DNA of 64,000 nt from Terrabacter terrigena (lineage in GTDB: Bacteria; Actinomycetota; Actinomycetes; Actinomycetales; Dermatophilaceae), in contig NZ_JBHTKH010000001.1 in assembly GCF_042676085.1 (NCBI RefSeq), positions 841,272 through 905,271 of the forward strand, given 5' to 3'. Made by a program: the position numbers and the translations under genes. The notes beneath the pieces were generated by a model, which saw only the letters and a program-made list of their open reading frames with translations, searched no databases and was not told where the DNA came from. Positions 61,340 through 64,000 of this stretch are shown one piece after another. How positions within the stretch are numbered: position 1 is the first letter of the stretch; each line of letters begins with the position of its first letter.

Positions 61340-61370
61340 ACAGTGGCCCTACGTTTCCGTAGGCCACTGT
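61340..61370. terminator. Hairpin downstream of the LLM gene / IS remnant
   Basis: ACAGTGGCC-TACG pairs with CGTA-GGCCACTGT (one bulged C) around TTTC. Its cap is the same as that of the hairpin at 10179. Confidence 0.65.
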
Positions 61371-61398
61371 CGCCGAAATCTCCTGAGACATCACACAG

Positions 61399-61454
61399 GT
61401 GGCAGGTGAGGGATTCGAACCTTTGAGGTTTTCGCGCCGGATTTACAGTCTGGA
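61399..61454 (-). other. 3' half of a tRNA-like sequence (possible attachment-site remnant)
   Basis: On the minus strand, CCAGACTGTAAATCCGG looks like an anticodon arm with Tyr-type loop CTGTAAA, followed by GGTTCGAATCC (T-loop) and an acceptor-like CACCTGCCAC end. The T-stem is imperfect (AAAGG against CCCTC), and no D-arm or 5' acceptor strand is seen. This is what an integrated element often leaves behind. It is not called as a working tRNA. Confidence 0.5.
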
Positions 61455-61800
61455 CAAGGCATTTCGCTGACGTACGGGTTTGCAGCGCACGCCGAACTTC
61501 CCCGCGATCTCCCCACGGACGCTCGAGGTCAACCGCCCTGTTCCCCCTCAGCCGGACATCATCTACGGGCCTCCGCCGTCCAGACACGCCGCAGTGGCCA
61601 AGAGACCTTGCTGCACTCGGCCTCGTCCGCGACGCGAGCGCACGCACCGCTCAGAAGTCCGTAGGACGCTGATGGTGGGTCGGAGGCTGACCTGCAAGAG
61701 CCCAGCTCCCCATGCGCCATCTTGCGGCCCGTGCGACTGGAGGGCAACAACGTCGAGCACGCCATGATTGGCCGCAGTGAGCCCTCGGCCGGCGGCTCAG

Positions 61801-62020
61801 GTCGTCTTCGCCAGCCCGACCAGCGCCGTCAGCTGCGACGACGATCAGCTGGCCATCGGGCTGTTCCAGGGGGCTCACCCGGCTCCTGGTCCGCATCCCC
61901 GCCAACGTCAGCGTCATCGGCTTCGACAACACCCAGATCGCCGACCTCCTCACGCCAGGGCTCACCACCGTGGCCGGCGCTCCGCTCGGCACCTCGCCTC
62001 GACGCGGGTGCAGACGCTGA
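61801..62020 (+). pseudogene. LacI-family regulator fragment, frameshifted
   Basis: Frame one encodes CDDDQLAIGLFQG, frame two (from 61883) LLVRIPANVSVIGFDN and LLTPGLTTVAGAPLG, together the C-terminal ligand domain of a LacI-type repressor with a frameshift near 61880. The DNA-binding part is absent. The stretches 61455-61800 and 62021-62267 contain no supported gene. Confidence 0.65.
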
Positions 62021-62267
62021 CGCCTGAACGACGGAGCGCGCGCGCAGACACCCCCTCCGCGGTCGGCGCGAAGGGGCCGATCTGGCGCACCCGGAGCCCG
62101 GCTCGGCGCCCACGGTTCGGCACGCACGCCACAGCATGCCGTCGGGTTACGAGGCCTGTGGACCGGAGACCACGTGAGGCTGGAGTGGCCTGCCGCGCGA
62201 GGTGTTCCAGCGCCCGACTGGCACCGCCGGCGTTGTCGGTGATGACGCTCGGCACGTCTGACACCGC

Positions 62268-62909
62268 TTAGACAGCGACGCCAACGCCTTGGTCTCCCCG
62301 GAGCTTGCACCGGAGTCGACGGCGCAGCAGCGCAGCCAGAGCGGGCAAGGCGGGAATGCCCACCGTCGAGAGCACGATCAGCTCCAGGTGGGCGGACACG
62401 ACGGGGATTGCCCCGAGCCAGTAGCCCCCGCCGAACATCAATGTCGCCCAAGCCGTGGCACCGGCAAGACTGTGGCCGAGGAAACGCCGCAGGTCCATGC
62501 CCGTGACGCCGGCCACGACGGGTGTGAGGGTGCGGACCAGGGGCACGAACCGCGACAGGACAACGGCTTTCGCCCCGTGCCGGTCGAACATCGCGCGGGC
62601 ACTGTCCACCCGCTGGGCGGAGATGAATCGCGATGTGTGCCCATTCTCCAGCCGAGCCCCGAGTCGGCGCCCGACGAGGTAGGCCACGTGGTTTCCTGCG
62701 ACAGCGGCGAGTATGACGGCTGCCAGGGAAAGCCATACGGGAAGCTGAAGCGCACCGGCGGCGACGAGAACTCCTGCACTGACGAGCAGGGTGTCTGCCG
62801 GCAGGAGGAATCCGGCGAGGAGCCCCGTCTCGGCGAAAGCCACTGTCATGAGGAGGAGCAGTGCGAGGGGGCCGAGCGGCGTCAGCAGTGCGAGCAGGAG
62901 GCCGTTCAC
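62268..62909 (-). CDS. DedA-family (VTT-domain) membrane protein
   Basis: A 213-residue membrane protein. The VTT/DedA region shows ETGLLAGFLLPADTLLVSAG, then GNHVAYLVGRRLGARL, a substrate loop with RFVPLVRTLTPVVAGVTGMD and a late Gly-rich helix (FGGGYWLGAIPV). Family members are lipid scramblases or transporters, including undecaprenyl phosphate recycling. GAGG lies seven bases before GTG 62909. Confidence 0.88.
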   Translation of the reverse strand: MNGLLLALLTPLGPLALLLLMTVAFAETGLLAGFLLPADTLLVSAGVLVAAGALQLPVWLSLAAVILAAVAGNHVAYLVGRRLGARLENGHTSRFISAQRVDSARAMFDRHGAKAVVLSRFVPLVRTLTPVVAGVTGMDLRRFLGHSLAGATAWATLMFGGGYWLGAIPVVSAHLELIVLSTVGIPALPALAALLRRRLRCKLRGDQGVGVAV

Positions 62910-63243
62910 GGAGGCACCTCGGTTTGCGTCAGGGTTCGGGTGGCGTCCGGTCGGTGGCCGGGCGTCGCAGCGCCGATCCCTCACACAACCCTCTTCGTGA
63001 GCGCTGTGCCGTCCCCCGTCCGCCCCTGTGCCTCGCCTGTGGTTTTCCGGCCGTGCCCACCACAGCGCGCCCGACAGCCGAGCGGGGAGGCCGGCCTCGG
63101 CACCAGATGACCAACGTTGCAGCAGCGGCGGCCGATACCCATAAACGCCTGCCAATCCGTGCACAGCGTCGGCATAGGGGAGCCCGTGAGTCTCTTGGCA
63201 ACGGTCGACTCCGACCGCCACGAACTGACGATAGGAGTCAGAA

Positions 63244-63816
63244 ATGCGTAACAACAGGGTAGTCACGGGCATCGCGGCGATCGTCGCTGCTGCAGGTCTC
63301 ATCGGCACGGGCGCAGTCTTGTCGAACGCCGCGTCGACGACACCCACGGCGACGGCGACTTCGCAGAACGGGTCCGCCAACCCCAACAACGACACCCCCG
63401 TCACCGGTGACGAGCTGTCCAAGGTCACCTCGGCGGTCAAGGGAAACGACTCGACCGTCACAGTGACGTCCGCCCGCAGGGATCCGGACGGCTCGTACGA
63501 CGTCTTCGGCACCAAGGCTGGCGCGGACGTCATGCTCGAGGTGTCCAAGGACCTCAAGACCATCACCGCCGGCGGCCACGACGGGGGGCACCACGGCGGA
63601 GGCGGCAGCAACGACACCCCCGTCACCGGCGCCGAGCTGTCCAAGGTCACCACGGCAGTCACGGCGAACGACTCGGCGGTCACCGTCGCATCGGTACGCA
63701 TGGATCCTGACGGTTCGTACGACGTCTTCGGCACCAAGGCTGGCACGAGCGTGCGGCTCGAGGTGAGCAAGGACCTCAAGACCATCACCGCCGACGCGGG
63801 TGGCCACCGCGGCTGA
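63244..63816 (+). CDS. Secreted protein with two tandem PepSY-like repeats
   Basis: A 190-residue protein with a signal peptide (IAAIVAAAGLIGTGAVLSNA) and two nearly identical units of about 60 residues. Each runs from DTPVTGxELSKVTxAV to YDVFGTKAG, ending in LEVSKDLKTITA. They are separated by a His/Gly spacer (GGHDGGHHGGGG) that could bind metal. The unit resembles small PepSY-like domains, which inhibit or bind proteases. AGGAG precedes ATG 63244. Confidence 0.75.
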   Translation: MRNNRVVTGIAAIVAAAGLIGTGAVLSNAASTTPTATATSQNGSANPNNDTPVTGDELSKVTSAVKGNDSTVTVTSARRDPDGSYDVFGTKAGADVMLEVSKDLKTITAGGHDGGHHGGGGSNDTPVTGAELSKVTTAVTANDSAVTVASVRMDPDGSYDVFGTKAGTSVRLEVSKDLKTITADAGGHRG

Positions 63817-63835
63817 CCGCGTTCCAAGAGCTCAC

Positions 63836-63870
63836 GAGGCCCTTCGACCCGTCAAAGGTCGAGGGGCCTC
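63836..63870. terminator. Terminator between convergent genes
   Basis: GAGGCCCTTCGACC pairs with GGTCGAGGGGCCTC (one G-U type mismatch) around a seven-base loop. It stands just after the repeat protein and abuts the stop of the minus-strand gene at 63869. Confidence 0.75.
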
Positions 63871-64000
63871 ATGCGTGCGAAGAGGACCCGACCGGAACAC
63901 GACCCCCTTGGAGCCGCGCCTCCGGCGAGTCGGCGGGTAGGCCGGGGTGCTCGTCACCGGGGATGCGGGGCTGGAACATCGAGTTGAGCCGGAGCAGGTC
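63869..64000 (-). CDS. C-terminal end of an unidentified gene (runs off the window)
   Basis: An open frame of 43 codons enters from the right edge and ends in TGA at 63869-63871, right at the terminator. Its protein-like sequence starts DLLRLNSMFQPRIPGDEHPG and ends VPVGSSSHA. Too little is present to name a family. Confidence 0.5.
   Translation of the reverse strand, partial: DLLRLNSMFQPRIPGDEHPGLPADSPEARLQGGRVPVGSSSHA

Noticed and set aside
61399..61490. Complete tRNA-Tyr gene on the minus strand
   Set aside because: Only the anticodon-loop to 3' portion is recognisable; no D-arm or 5' acceptor strand can be paired, and the T-stem has mismatches.
1..64000. CRISPR array or prophage
   Set aside because: No regularly spaced repeats, cas genes or phage structural genes were seen anywhere in the window.

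Overview
The window is strongly GC-rich, with dense short-spaced genes, several GTG/TTG starts and purine-rich GGAGG-type ribosome binding sites. ANTAR and GAF-ANTAR regulators, a class F sortase, twin-arginine exported proteins and deazaflavin (F420)-type oxidoreductases together point to a chromosomal segment of a high-GC Gram-positive actinomycete. The genus cannot be fixed from the sequence alone.

Layout. Positions 1-12.4 kb hold envelope and stress functions: a truncated Tat-exported multicopper oxidase, a TerC-family protein behind a yybP-ykoY-type manganese riboswitch, a PhoX/DUF839 protein, a secreted protein, a type II haloacid dehalogenase, a CHRD-domain surface protein beside a class F sortase, a CYTH-CHAD protein, an MscS-like membrane protein and a TetR regulator. 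A NUDIX remnant follows. From 13.0-19.2 kb a LysR regulator diverges from prpF, tctC, a tctA-tctB fusion and a universal stress protein, which looks like a tricarboxylate uptake and isomerisation unit. From 19.6-25.6 kb three ANTAR proteins alternate with small or secreted hypotheticals. From 25.7-27.1 kb lie decayed fragments (GH13 glucosidase, CoxG-like). From 27.35-30.75 kb a receiver, an Hpt protein and a hybrid kinase form an overlapping phosphorelay operon.

The most interesting part is 30.9-61.1 kb. Fourteen minus-strand genes (49584 down to 34946) are joined mostly by 4-base overlaps: a molybdenum hydroxylase (FAD, 2Fe-2S and Mo subunits), DUF917 and HyuA ring-opening proteins, a PfkB kinase, a SnoaL-like protein, an F420-type LLM oxidoreductase, an aminotransferase, a KDPG-type aldolase, an FAH hydrolase, an SDR, an APH-type kinase and a divergent enolase. 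Downstream on the same strand are an FbiC-like protein whose second radical-SAM half lacks its cysteine motif, and a Baeyer-Villiger-type monooxygenase. Around them are a SnoaL-SDR pair, a Leu/Phe/Val dehydrogenase, an IclR regulator, a five-gene peptide-type ABC transporter, a DapA-family lyase and an ACT protein overlapping a second LLM oxidoreductase. A shared palindrome, CGCAA-N5-TTGCG (degenerate at the third site), lies in three of the promoter regions. The natural reading is one IclR-controlled, F420-linked catabolic locus for a nitrogenous, probably heterocyclic compound taken up by the ABC transporter. The substrate is not identifiable from sequence.

The right end holds a degenerate strip (IS481-type integrase remnant, 3' half of a tRNA-like sequence, LacI fragment), then a DedA-family protein, a secreted tandem-repeat protein and the C-terminal end of a gene that runs off the window.
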